DNA from: an uncultured Acidaminococcus sp.
GTDB taxonomy: Bacteria > Bacillota_C > Negativicutes > Acidaminococcales > Acidaminococcaceae
Assembly (NCBI GenBank): GCA_900314165.1
Contig: OMUE01000182.1
Span: 1 to 6,407 of the forward strand
Direction of reading: 5' to 3'
Length of the DNA stretch: 6,407 nucleotides
In this document: piece after piece, positions 1 through 5,310 of the stretch
Layout of the letters: each line of letters starts with the position of its first letter
Numbering within the stretch: position 1 is the stretch's first letter
Notes under the pieces: generated by a model
Told to the model about the DNA's origin: nothing
The model's input: only the letters and a program-made list of their open reading frames with translations
Database searches by the model: none
Made by a program: the position numbers and the translations under genes

Positions 1-421
1 TCTGGAAAAACAGTTCCGCGGCTACTATGAAAAAGCTAAAAAGATGGAAGGTATCACTGGTACCAACCTGTTGATCCTGCTGGAACGCAGACTGGACAAC
101 GTAGTATATCGTCTGGGCCTGGCCCATACTCGTCGTCAGGCTCGTCAGCTGGTAACCCATGGCCATATTGCTGTTAACGGCAAGCGCCTGGATATTCCTT
201 CTGCCCTGATTAAAGCCGGTGATGTGGTATCCGTTATGGAAAGCAGCCGCAGCTCTGCCTACTTCAAAGGTATGCAGGAAGTTCTGGGCAAGACTGCTGT
301 TCCTGCCTGGCTGTCTGTAGACGCTCAAAACCTCGGCGGAAAGGTTGATCGTCTGCCTGCTCGTGAAGAAATCGACGTTCCTGTTGAAGAACAGATGATC
401 GTCGAATTGTACTCCAAGTAA
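1..421 (+). CDS. rpsD: 30S ribosomal protein S4, 5'-truncated by window edge
   Basis: S4 is a primary 16S rRNA-binding protein that nucleates assembly of the small subunit body; in several bacteria it also represses its own operon by binding mRNA. The reading frame is open from base 2 and shows 139 residues to the TAA at 419-421. S4 is usually about 200 residues, so roughly 60 N-terminal residues lie outside the window, including any zinc-binding cysteines. The ATG at 44 is internal: the codons before it (LEKQFRGYYEKAKK) are ordinary S4 sequence. From about visible residue 29 runs the S4 RNA-binding domain, with RRLDNVVYRLG, HTRRQARQLV and the HGHIAVNGKRLDIPS turn. The protein ends VELYSK, a normal S4 tail. 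rpoA follows 63 bases later, as expected for an alpha operon that includes rpsD. I see no clear S4-binding pseudoknot in that gap. Confidence 0.96.
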   Translation, partial: LEKQFRGYYEKAKKMEGITGTNLLILLERRLDNVVYRLGLAHTRRQARQLVTHGHIAVNGKRLDIPSALIKAGDVVSVMESSRSSAYFKGMQEVLGKTAVPAWLSVDAQNLGGKVDRLPAREEIDVPVEEQMIVELYSK

Positions 422-484
422 TCTGATACTGTTCTCCACACTAGAGACCGCGTATTGTGGTAATGCGCGAAAGGAGGCTTCCGC

Positions 485-1459
485 ATGAAGGAAATCGTAA
501 AACCTAACCCGGCGAGCAGCGAAATCTCCCAGGACGGTAGATATGGCAAGTTTGTCTGGGAACCTTTGGAACGTGGATACGGTATTACATTAGGTAATAG
601 TCTGCGTCGTGTATTGCTCTCTTCTCTTTCCGGCATGGCCGTAACCGGTATCAAAATTGATGGGGTACTCCATGAATTTTCTACCATTGAGGGAGTCAGA
701 GAAGACGTTGCAGATATCGTATTGAACATCAAGTCCTTGTGCTTCAAGGTGGGTCTGGAAGACCAGACCTCCTTCGAACCCAAGACTTTCTACATCAAGA
801 AGTCTGGGGAAGGTGAAGTGACCGGGGCTGATGTAATCTGTGATCAGGATACGGAAGTCTTAAATCCGGAACTGCATATTGCAACCTTGGATAAGAATGC
901 TGTTCTGAACATGGAAATCTATGTTGATGTGGGACGTGGTTACGTTACTGCTGAGAAGAACAAGAGCAAGGATCAGCCCATTGGCTTCATTCCTGTAGAC
1001 TCTATTTATTCTCCTATTACCCGTGTGAAATTCGGTGTTACGGATACCCGGGTGGGCAACGTAACGAACTATGACCGCCTGACCTTGGAAGTATGGACCG
1101 ATGGCAGCCTGAATCCTACGGAAGCTGTGGCTAGTGCCGCAGATATCCTGATTCAATATCTGACGTTGTTCAAGAACCTGGCCGACATTCCTCATATCCA
1201 GGGGAATGAAAGCGATAACAAGACAAACGAAGAAGCCAATAAATCCTCCGTACTGCAAATGTCCATCGACGATTTGGATCTGACTGTTCGTTCCAACAAC
1301 TGCTTGAGACGGGCCGGCATCAATACGGTAGAAGATATCATTAACAAGACGGAAGACGAGCTGATTTGTGTCCGGAACCTGGGCAGTAAATCCTTGGAAG
1401 AAGTCAAGAACAAAATCGAGGAATTGGGCCTGCATTTGCGCAATTCCGATGAAGAATAG
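485..1459 (+). CDS. rpoA: DNA-directed RNA polymerase subunit alpha
   Basis: The alpha subunit dimerises to scaffold RNA polymerase assembly, and its C-terminal domain contacts UP-element DNA and activators. The 324-residue length is normal (about 315-330). The N-terminal domain, about residues 1-235, carries the signature [18 protein letters not shown] (25-42), then [18 protein letters not shown] and the [13 protein letters not shown] loop. A polar linker rich in N, E and K (about 239-256) leads to the C-terminal domain, about 258-318. There LTVRSNNCL and [10 protein letters not shown] keep the residues equivalent to E. coli R265, N268, C269, G296, K298, S299 and E302 (here R269, N272, C273, G300, K302, S303, E306). 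UP-element binding should therefore be intact. The ATG at 485 is fixed by an excellent AAAGGAGG at 470-477, 7 bases upstream. It lies between rpsD and rplQ and is presumably co-transcribed with both. Confidence 0.98.
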   Translation: MKEIVKPNPASSEISQDGRYGKFVWEPLERGYGITLGNSLRRVLLSSLSGMAVTGIKIDGVLHEFSTIEGVREDVADIVLNIKSLCFKVGLEDQTSFEPKTFYIKKSGEGEVTGADVICDQDTEVLNPELHIATLDKNAVLNMEIYVDVGRGYVTAEKNKSKDQPIGFIPVDSIYSPITRVKFGVTDTRVGNVTNYDRLTLEVWTDGSLNPTEAVASAADILIQYLTLFKNLADIPHIQGNESDNKTNEEANKSSVLQMSIDDLDLTVRSNNCLRRAGINTVEDIINKTEDELICVRNLGSKSLEEVKNKIEELGLHLRNSDEE

Positions 1460-1463
1460 GAGG
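1458..1463 (+). promoter_or_regulatory. Ribosome binding site of rplQ overlapping the rpoA stop codon
   Basis: AGGAGG occupies 1458-1463, so its first two bases are the last two of the rpoA stop codon TAG (1457-1459). The spacer to the rplQ ATG at 1474 is 10 bases. Ribosomes terminating on rpoA would sit on the rplQ initiation site, an arrangement that favours translational coupling. Coupling itself is inferred. Confidence 0.8.
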
Positions 1464-1473
1464 AAGACGAAAG

Positions 1474-1812
1474 ATGTTTTATAGAAAATTAGGCCGGAAC
1501 TCCAGCAACCGGAAAGCTATGTTCCGCAGCATCTTGAACGCCTTCTTCAAAAACGAGAAGATTGAAACCACCGAAACCAAAGCTAAAGAAGTCAGCAAGC
1601 TGGCTGCTAAATTAATCACTCTGGCTAAGGTTGGTGATCTGCACGCTCGTCGTCAGGTAATCGCTGTTCTCGCCGATGAAGAAGTAACCAAGAAGCTGTT
1701 TGATGAAATCGCTCCTAAATACAAGGATCGCAACGGTGGATACACCCGTATCTACAAGACCGCTCCTCGCCGCGGCGATGCAGCTGATATGGCTATCTTA
1801 GAACTGCTCTAA
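1474..1812 (+). CDS. rplQ: 50S ribosomal protein L17
   Basis: L17 is a large-subunit protein near the exit-tunnel side of the ribosome. At 112 residues this is the usual short bacterial form (about 112-130). The start is [18 protein letters not shown], matching the family opening (M..RKLGR...HR.AM.R). Then come the helix around [17 protein letters not shown], the DLHARRQV segment, and the conserved ending [20 protein letters not shown] followed by ILELL. The ATG at 1474 is set by the overlapping AGGAGG at 1458-1463. It is the last gene of the ribosomal operon, since a strong terminator begins 10 bases after its TAA. Confidence 0.98.
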   Translation: MFYRKLGRNSSNRKAMFRSILNAFFKNEKIETTETKAKEVSKLAAKLITLAKVGDLHARRQVIAVLADEEVTKKLFDEIAPKYKDRNGGYTRIYKTAPRRGDAADMAILELL

Positions 1813-1822
1813 GAGAACATAC

Positions 1823-1862
1823 AAAACGCTGTCTGAGAGACTTCTCTTGGACAGCGTTTTTT
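1823..1862 (+). terminator. Intrinsic (rho-independent) terminator after rplQ
   Basis: AAAACGCTGTC at 1823-1833 pairs perfectly over 11 bases with GACAGCGTTTT at 1850-1860. The T run continues to 1862, giving six Ts at 1857-1862. The 16-base region between the arms holds an inner GAGA/TCTC mini-stem (1835-1838 with 1843-1846). The sequence on the - strand is followed by only four Ts, so it reads best as a one-way terminator for the ribosomal operon. Confidence 0.95.
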
Positions 1863-1890
1863 GCGTTACCGGTTTTCTTCATGGTATACT
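1861..1890 (+). promoter_or_regulatory. Putative extended -10 promoter for the lipoprotein/TlpA/CcdA unit
   Basis: TATACT at 1885-1890 is preceded by TG at 1882-1883, forming an extended -10 (TGgTATACT). A weak -35, TTGCGT at 1861-1866, lies 18 bases upstream and overlaps the last Ts of the rplQ terminator. Transcription would begin near 1897, about 50 bases before the first start codon. The call rests on sequence only; the -35 is poor, but extended -10 promoters depend less on it. Confidence 0.6.
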
Positions 1891-1895
1891 TATTG

Positions 1896-1919
1896 AGTGA
1901 AAAGTGAAAAGTGAAAAGT
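1896..1919 (+). repeat. Tandem 7-base repeat AGTGAAA, three copies plus partial
   Basis: Three perfect copies of AGTGAAA occupy 1896-1902, 1903-1909 and 1910-1916, followed by a partial AGT. They sit at or just after the predicted transcription start, in the untranslated leader of the mini-lipoprotein. Related heptamers recur in the spacer at 4119-4201. Function is unknown; slippage-generated intergenic repeat is the simplest reading. Confidence 0.8.
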
Positions 1920-1948
1920 AGTAAAGAAGAAAAACAGGAGCGCAGAGT

Positions 1949-2071
1949 ATGAAGAAGAGGATTCTCATAGGGATGGCTGTTTTGCTGGTGCTTGCCAGCG
2001 GCTGCGTATTCAGGCATCCGAAATACGATAAGAAGGATGCTAAGACGTCGGCTACGTACATCAAGATTTAG
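1949..2071 (+). CDS. Mini-lipoprotein, 40 residues, unknown function
   Basis: I do not recognise this gene. It encodes 40 residues: MKKRIL, a hydrophobic stretch, and a lipobox VLASGC with the lipidated Cys at residue 19. That leaves a mature peptide of only 22 residues, basic and with no further cysteine (V, F, R, H, P, K, Y, D, K, K... ending YIKI). A good AGGAG at 1936-1940, 8 bases before the ATG, supports translation, and the stop TAG is followed 4 bases later by the AGGAGG of the next gene. This spacing, the signal peptide and a promoter just upstream argue that it is real rather than a chance frame. By position it belongs to the TlpA/CcdA unit. It could be a small membrane-anchored accessory peptide or the remnant of a longer lipoprotein. 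Small-gene callers may skip it. Confidence 0.65.
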   Translation: MKKRILIGMAVLLVLASGCVFRHPKYDKKDAKTSATYIKI

Positions 2072-2089
2072 CACCAGGAGGCAACCCAT

Positions 2090-2626
2090 ATGAAAAAGAT
2101 TTTACTGGTCGTCTGTTCCTGCCTGGTTCTCCTGGCTTCTGGCTGTGGAACCAGTGCGGAAAAACCGGCGGCGAAAAACGCAACGTCCACAGCCCAGGCT
2201 GCGCCTAAGACTGTGGCAGCTCCAGGTTTCACACTGGACCGATTAGGCGGAGGGAAAGTGACTGTAACGCCCTCTCAAGATGGGAAACTGTATGTGCTGA
2301 ATTTTTGGGCTACCTGGTGCCCTCCCTGCAGGGAAGAGCTGCCGGATATCAATGCTTTTGCTGAAAAGTATGGCCAGCAGTTGCAATTCTACGGTATCAA
2401 TCTGGATGAACCGGAAGGTTCGGTACAAGAGTTTATGCAGAAAAACAAGCTGACGTTCCCGGTCCTGCTGGATAAAGGCAGCCAGGTAGGCCGGCACTAC
2501 CTGGTCCGGGCTATTCCCACCACGTACATCGTAGATAAAAAAGGCAATGTGCGATTCCATAAAGTCGGCATGACTTCCCTGGCGGAACTGGAGAAGGCCG
2601 TGAAAGCCATCCAGGCGGAGCCCTGA
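2090..2626 (+). CDS. TlpA/ResA-family thiol-disulfide oxidoreductase, lipoprotein
   Basis: This is a membrane-anchored thioredoxin-fold protein that reduces (or exchanges) disulfides outside the cytoplasmic membrane, normally re-reduced by CcdA. The 178 residues begin with a lipoprotein signal, LLASGC, with lipid Cys 19, then an Ala/Lys/Thr-rich tether to about residue 43. The thioredoxin-like domain follows, about 44-175. NFWATWCPPCREELP (71-85) holds the redox pair C77 and C80, and AIPTTYIVD (141-149) carries the conserved cis-proline P143, followed by the usual DKKGNVRF strand. The ATG at 2090 has AGGAGG at 2076-2081, 8 bases upstream. The ccdA-like gene starts 1 base after its stop, so the two are almost certainly one functional module. 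In other bacteria such pairs serve cytochrome c maturation, spore envelope redox or methionine sulfoxide reductase recycling; which applies here cannot be read from the window. Confidence 0.93.
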   Translation: MKKILLVVCSCLVLLASGCGTSAEKPAAKNATSTAQAAPKTVAAPGFTLDRLGGGKVTVTPSQDGKLYVLNFWATWCPPCREELPDINAFAEKYGQQLQFYGINLDEPEGSVQEFMQKNKLTFPVLLDKGSQVGRHYLVRAIPTTYIVDKKGNVRFHKVGMTSLAELEKAVKAIQAEP

Positions 2627-2627
2627 T

Positions 2628-3317
2628 ATGACGACGCTATCCTTGGGAGCGGCGTTTCTGGCTGGAGCTCTTTCCTTCTTTTCCCCTTGTGTGCTGCCCA
2701 TGCTGCCTACGTTCCTGCTGATCCTGGCAGGTACGAAAGCAAAACAGGGCACCTGGCATTTATTGCAGAATGTGTGTGCTTTCCTGCTGGGATTTGCCAT
2801 GGCCTTCATGGCCCTGGGAGCGGCAGCTACAGCCCTTGGCAGCTTTCTGCTGACCCATCTGGCACTGCTGGAAAAACTGGGAGGTGTGCTCCTGATCCTT
2901 TTGGGAGCGTTCCTGTCAGGACTTTGGAAGCCTTTGGCTTTGTACGGGGACTATCGTCCATTCCTCCAACGGAAAGCAGAAGGGCCTGTGGGTTGCTTTC
3001 TGATGGGCATGTCCTTTACATTCGGCTGGACACCCTGTACAGGACCGATCCTGGCCGCCATCCTGCTGTATGCCGGCAGCCGGGACACGGTGACAGAAGG
3101 CATGGGTCTGCTTTTGGTGTATACGCTTGGCTTTGCCCTGCCGTTTTTGGCTCTGACCCTGCTTTGGAAGAGGCTGGCTGACAAAATCCGCGGCCTGTAC
3201 CGCTATTTGCCCCCGATTCAAAAAGCTGCCGGATTCGTGCTGATGGCTTTGGGCGCAGCGATGGTGTTGGGATGGATGATGAAACTGAACGGATTCCTGT
3301 TCAGTATCGGTTCCTGA
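2628..3317 (+). CDS. ccdA: CcdA-family transmembrane thiol-electron transporter
   Basis: CcdA proteins (the membrane core related to DsbD) carry electrons from cytoplasmic thioredoxin across the membrane to extracytoplasmic thioredoxin-like partners. The 229 residues contain six hydrophobic helices at roughly 4-34, 48-72, 82-101, 121-150, 158-180 and 198-217. The two family cysteines are both present in their motifs: SFFSPCVLPMLP in helix 1 (C21) and FGWTPCTGPIL in helix 4 (C137), each flanked by prolines. Length and helix count match stand-alone CcdA; there are no fused thioredoxin domains as in DsbD. The ATG at 2628 comes 1 base after the stop of the TlpA gene, with GGAG at 2617-2620 inside the upstream gene, which suggests translational coupling. 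TlpA is the obvious electron acceptor. Confidence 0.94.
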   Translation: MTTLSLGAAFLAGALSFFSPCVLPMLPTFLLILAGTKAKQGTWHLLQNVCAFLLGFAMAFMALGAAATALGSFLLTHLALLEKLGGVLLILLGAFLSGLWKPLALYGDYRPFLQRKAEGPVGCFLMGMSFTFGWTPCTGPILAAILLYAGSRDTVTEGMGLLLVYTLGFALPFLALTLLWKRLADKIRGLYRYLPPIQKAAGFVLMALGAAMVLGWMMKLNGFLFSIGS

Positions 3318-3350
3318 TATACCAAAAGGTCAATAAATTTTTATACTGGC

Positions 3351-3356
3351 AGGTGA
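3351..3356 (+). promoter_or_regulatory. Ribosome binding site that decides the GTG start at 3362
   Basis: AGGTGA at 3351-3356 matches the 3' part of the consensus AGGAGGTGA. It lies 5 bases before GTG 3362, an effective 8 bases from the GG core. The alternative GTG at 3371 would be 14 bases away and GTG 3353 overlaps the site itself. All three give the same signal peptide core, so the choice changes only a few N-terminal residues. Confidence 0.55.
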
Positions 3357-3361
3357 AAGTA

Positions 3362-4123
3362 GTGAATAACGTGATAAAGAAACTTCTTATTTTTTCTTGC
3401 TGTCTGCTGCTTTTCTGTGCAGGCTGCGGCAAGACGGCGACGCAGAAACCGGCGGTGAAGACGGCTTCCTACCCGGGTTGGGTGGAAATCAAGGCCGGGG
3501 ACCAGGCGTCCTTTCAAGTGCCGGCTCAGCTAATTCTGCAAAGTGAAGAGTACCGGGCAAAACAGTTGGCGAAAGAAAACCTGGATCCTCTTATGAAGCG
3601 CTGGCTCACAGAAGACGCGGAAACGGCGAAAAGTGCCGGCTGCGTAGTAGCTCAGAATAGCGAGGCAGGGGAACTTCCCTGGGAAACGAAGGCTTCCTTT
3701 GCCAAAGTAGAATTTAAGACCATGCATAGTCCGGAGAAAATGCCCCGCTATGGGCAGAATCTAGGCCTGAAAGAAGCCGAAATCAAGGAATTTGGGGACA
3801 TTACTCAAAAAAGTATCCAGGGCATGGCTACGAAGAATCTGCCTGAAGGGTATGCAATCAAATTTGCCAACTGGAAACCTATGAGCAGCAACATCGTCAA
3901 TGGCGTAGAGAATCTCCATACGTCCTATGATGAGGAAATCTGGCTCCAGGGGCAGAAGAAGATGACGCTCCATGTGGAACGGTGGACGTTCTTTAACAGG
4001 GACCGGGTCCATACCCTGATTGTGGCCTGGAATACCCGGGATAATGCTATCTGGGAAAAAGAAGACACGAAGCTGGCTAACATCGTCAATACGTTGAATA
4101 TCACGCCGTCTACGGCGAAGTGA
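3362..4123 (+). CDS. Lipoprotein of unknown function downstream of ccdA
   Basis: I do not recognise a family with confidence. From a GTG start the product is 253 residues with a lipoprotein signal (IKKLLIFSCCLLLFCAGC, lipid Cys 22), a short tether and a soluble extracytoplasmic domain. That domain opens with GDQASFQVPAQLILQ (46-60) and ends with a stretch containing RVHTLIVAWNTRDNAIWEK (215-233) and LANIVNTLNI. A 'fits-a-peptide' opening plus a late Thr-Leu strand and closing amphipathic helix is reminiscent of PsbP/Mog1-like lipoproteins; this is only a pattern impression. Apart from the lipid Cys the mature chain has a single cysteine, C94, so it has no CXXC redox site of its own. The frame is open upstream to an ATG at 3272 inside ccdA, but that start would put 30 polar residues before the signal peptide. 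The gap to ccdA is 44 bases, so co-transcription with it is likely. Confidence 0.75.
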   Translation: MNNVIKKLLIFSCCLLLFCAGCGKTATQKPAVKTASYPGWVEIKAGDQASFQVPAQLILQSEEYRAKQLAKENLDPLMKRWLTEDAETAKSAGCVVAQNSEAGELPWETKASFAKVEFKTMHSPEKMPRYGQNLGLKEAEIKEFGDITQKSIQGMATKNLPEGYAIKFANWKPMSSNIVNGVENLHTSYDEEIWLQGQKKMTLHVERWTFFNRDRVHTLIVAWNTRDNAIWEKEDTKLANIVNTLNITPSTAK

Positions 4124-4201
4124 AAGTGAAAAGTGTAAAGGCGCCTGCGGCGGGCAAGGAAGAAAGAAAAAGCGAAGAGCGAAGAGGAAAGAGTGAAGAG
4201 G
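4119..4201 (+). repeat. Purine-rich 7-base repeat tract in the spacer
   Basis: AGTGAAA occurs at 4119-4125 and again, overlapping by one base, at 4125-4131; the first copy contains the TGA stop of the preceding lipoprotein gene. From 4156 to 4201 the + strand has only three pyrimidines in 46 bases. Within it, four consecutive heptamers run 4171-4198: AGCGAAG, AGCGAAG, AGGAAAG, AGTGAAG. They share period and consensus with the AGTGAAA array at 1896-1919. No coding frame or promoter is evident here. Confidence 0.7.
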
Positions 4202-4214
4202 CGCCGCTGGCGGG
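4131..4214 (+). repeat. Imperfect 24-base direct repeat carrying a GC mini-hairpin, 60 bases apart
   Basis: The segments 4131-4154 and 4191-4214 match at 18 of 24 positions. Each contains GGCGCC-NNN-GGCGGG, where CGCC pairs with GGCG across a three-base loop. The arms are identical in both copies, while the loop differs completely (TGC in the first, GCT in the second). The 60-base offset encloses the purine heptamer tract. Confidence 0.65.
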
Positions 4215-4230
4215 GCGTTAAGAACCCACC

Positions 4231-4270
4231 ACCATCGCAAGCGATGGTCCCCCGCCCTTGAAAAGGGCGG
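4231..4270. repeat. Two adjacent strong hairpins without a T-tract
   Basis: ACCATCGC (4231-4238) is the exact complement of GCGATGGT (4241-4248), realistically a 7-bp stem with a CAAG loop. Three bases later CCGCCCTT (4252-4259) pairs with AAGGGCGG (4263-4270) over 8 bp with a GAA loop. Neither arm is followed by Ts on either strand, so a standard intrinsic terminator is unlikely. A dispersed palindromic (REP-like) intergenic unit or an mRNA-end stabiliser fits better. The second hairpin ends 29 bases before the dehydrogenase start. Confidence 0.7.
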
Positions 4271-4284
4271 ACAGGGAAATAGGA

Positions 4285-4290
4285 AAGGAG
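4285..4290 (+). promoter_or_regulatory. Ribosome binding site that decides the ATG start at 4300
   Basis: AAGGAG at 4285-4290 is 9 bases before ATG 4300 but only 3 bases before the in-frame ATG at 4294, which is too close. The TTG at 4258 lies within the hairpin and upstream of this site. Start 4300 also places the Rossmann strand (EIGFVG) at the usual distance from the N terminus. Confidence 0.75.
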
Positions 4291-4299
4291 ATAATGAGT

Positions 4300-5172
4300 A
4301 TGGTAGAAATTAAGGAAATTGGGTTTGTTGGAACGGGGATTATGGGGAAATCCATGCTGCGGAATCTGCAGAAGGCAGGCTATTCCATGCACTGCTATGC
4401 CCGTCATCCGGAAAAGGTAGCAGATCTGAAGGCAGAAGGCGTTCAGGTACATGAGACCATTGGGGATTGTGCCAAGGCCTGCCAGGTCATGATCACGATT
4501 GTTGGGTTCCCCAAGGACGTAGAAGACGTGTATTTTGCTCCCGGCGCCATTATGGAAAGCGCAGCTCCCGGTGCCTACCTCATCGATATGACCACCACGA
4601 GTCCGACGCTGTCCAAGCGGCTGTTTGCAGAAGGCACAGCTAAGGGCTACCATGTGATGGATGCCCCTGTAACGGGCGGCGATACCGGGGCTAAGGCTGG
4701 CACCCTGTCCATCCTGGTAGGCGGTACTAAGGAAGATTATGAAGCCATGCTGCCCATCTTTAGAGGCATGGGGACGAACATTAACTACATGGGACCCGCA
4801 GGTAACGGCCAACATGCTAAAATGGCCAACCAGATCATGATTGCCGGGGCTATGTCCGGTATTTGCGAAGCTCTTAATTACGCCAAAGACAGCGGTCTGG
4901 ATCTGGATACCCTGCTGAAGGCTGTGTCCACCGGTGCTGCCGGCAGTGCTCAATTGAATGCCTTTGGGGCTAAGATGGTTCATGGAGATTATGCACCCGG
5001 TTTCTTCCTGAAGCACTTTATAAAAGATATGGGCATTGCAGACGAGGAAGCTGAAAAGATGGCACTGACACTGCCCGTACTGAAGCAGGTGCTCAGCGAA
5101 TACAGAGAACTGGAAGCAGCCGGCAAAGGGAATCTGGGGACCCAGGCTCTGTTTACGTATTACCAAAAGTAA
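4300..5172 (+). CDS. Beta-hydroxyacid dehydrogenase (3-hydroxyisobutyrate dehydrogenase / tartronate-semialdehyde reductase family)
   Basis: This is a cytoplasmic NAD(P)-dependent oxidoreductase acting on short beta-hydroxyacids or the matching semialdehydes. The 290 residues match the family length (about 285-300). In order: the Rossmann loop GTGIMG (11-16) within IGFVGTGIMGKSM; the substrate motif DAPVTGGDTGAKAGTLSI (121-138); the catalytic-lysine helix GNGQHAKMANQ (168-178), with K174 as the expected catalytic base and N177; and the C-terminal KDMG (242-245), which contributes to the substrate pocket. After the second beta strand the sequence reads HCYARHPEK, and R35 there suggests NADP(H) preference over NAD(H); this is inference. 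The family cannot be split by eye into 3-hydroxyisobutyrate dehydrogenase, tartronate-semialdehyde reductase or succinic-semialdehyde-reducing forms, and no pathway neighbour is present to decide. It sits after a 176-base repeat-rich spacer with no convincing promoter. Confidence 0.92.
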   Translation: MVEIKEIGFVGTGIMGKSMLRNLQKAGYSMHCYARHPEKVADLKAEGVQVHETIGDCAKACQVMITIVGFPKDVEDVYFAPGAIMESAAPGAYLIDMTTTSPTLSKRLFAEGTAKGYHVMDAPVTGGDTGAKAGTLSILVGGTKEDYEAMLPIFRGMGTNINYMGPAGNGQHAKMANQIMIAGAMSGICEALNYAKDSGLDLDTLLKAVSTGAAGSAQLNAFGAKMVHGDYAPGFFLKHFIKDMGIADEEAEKMALTLPVLKQVLSEYRELEAAGKGNLGTQALFTYYQK

Positions 5173-5241
5173 TTTCGAAAAGAAGATAGAATGATATAAA
5201 AGTAATTTCTGAAAATTTAAAATGCATTTCTTTAACTAATT

Positions 5242-5250
5242 TGTTATAAT
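5242..5250 (+). promoter_or_regulatory. Extended -10 promoter for the substrate-binding protein gene
   Basis: TGTTATAAT at 5242-5250 combines a perfect TATAAT (5245-5250) with the upstream TG of an extended -10. No good -35 lies 16-18 bases upstream. The preceding 70 bases are visibly A/T-rich with short A and T tracts, which could act as an UP element for the alpha C-terminal domain. Transcription would start near 5257, leaving a leader of about 54 bases. Confidence 0.7.
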
Positions 5251-5262
5251 AGATGTGACAAT

Positions 5263-5283
5263 GCTATAACCGGACGATATAGC
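5263..5283. promoter_or_regulatory. Candidate operator: 6-bp dyad in the leader
   Basis: GCTATA (5263-5268) is mirrored by TATAGC (5278-5283) across 9 bases, so the dyad centres are about 1.5 helical turns apart. It lies just downstream of the predicted transcription start, where a repressor would block initiation or elongation. The arms do not resemble a Fur box. It could equally be a weak hairpin or chance. Confidence 0.35.
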
Positions 5284-5310
5284 GGCAAATTAGTGAAAGG
5301 ATGCGATTTT

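Noticed and set aside
436..460. CCACA...TGTGG inverted repeat between rpsD and rpoA
   Set aside because: Only 5 bp with a 15-base loop and no T-tract; too weak to call a regulatory RNA or terminator.
860..1435. - strand open frame of 191 codons inside rpoA
   Set aside because: Antisense to a certain essential gene; no domain character and no support for a start.
2687..3181. + strand frame of 164 codons overlapping ccdA
   Set aside because: It is an alternative frame of ccdA; the real frame has six helices and both CcdA cysteine motifs.
3342..3347. TATACT as a -10 box for the downstream lipoprotein gene
   Set aside because: No -35 and no extended TG; transcription would start at about the ribosome binding site, leaving it out of the message.
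3272..3361. Upstream ATG extension of the 253-residue lipoprotein
   Set aside because: It overlaps the end of ccdA, lacks a ribosome binding site and would place 30 mostly polar residues ahead of the signal peptide.
4258..4286. TTGAAA with a possible -10 before the dehydrogenase gene
   Set aside because: The best hexamer at the right spacing (TAGGAA) is a poor match, and TTGAAA is part of the hairpin loop region.
4124..4299. Riboswitch or CRISPR-like array in the repeat-rich spacer
   Set aside because: The repeats are 7-base units without spacers, and the hairpins do not form a recognisable aptamer layout.
3925..5166. Long - strand open frame of 413 codons
   Set aside because: It lies almost entirely antisense to the dehydrogenase gene, which has clear family motifs, and its predicted protein has no recognisable domain and odd composition. 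It is a shadow frame.
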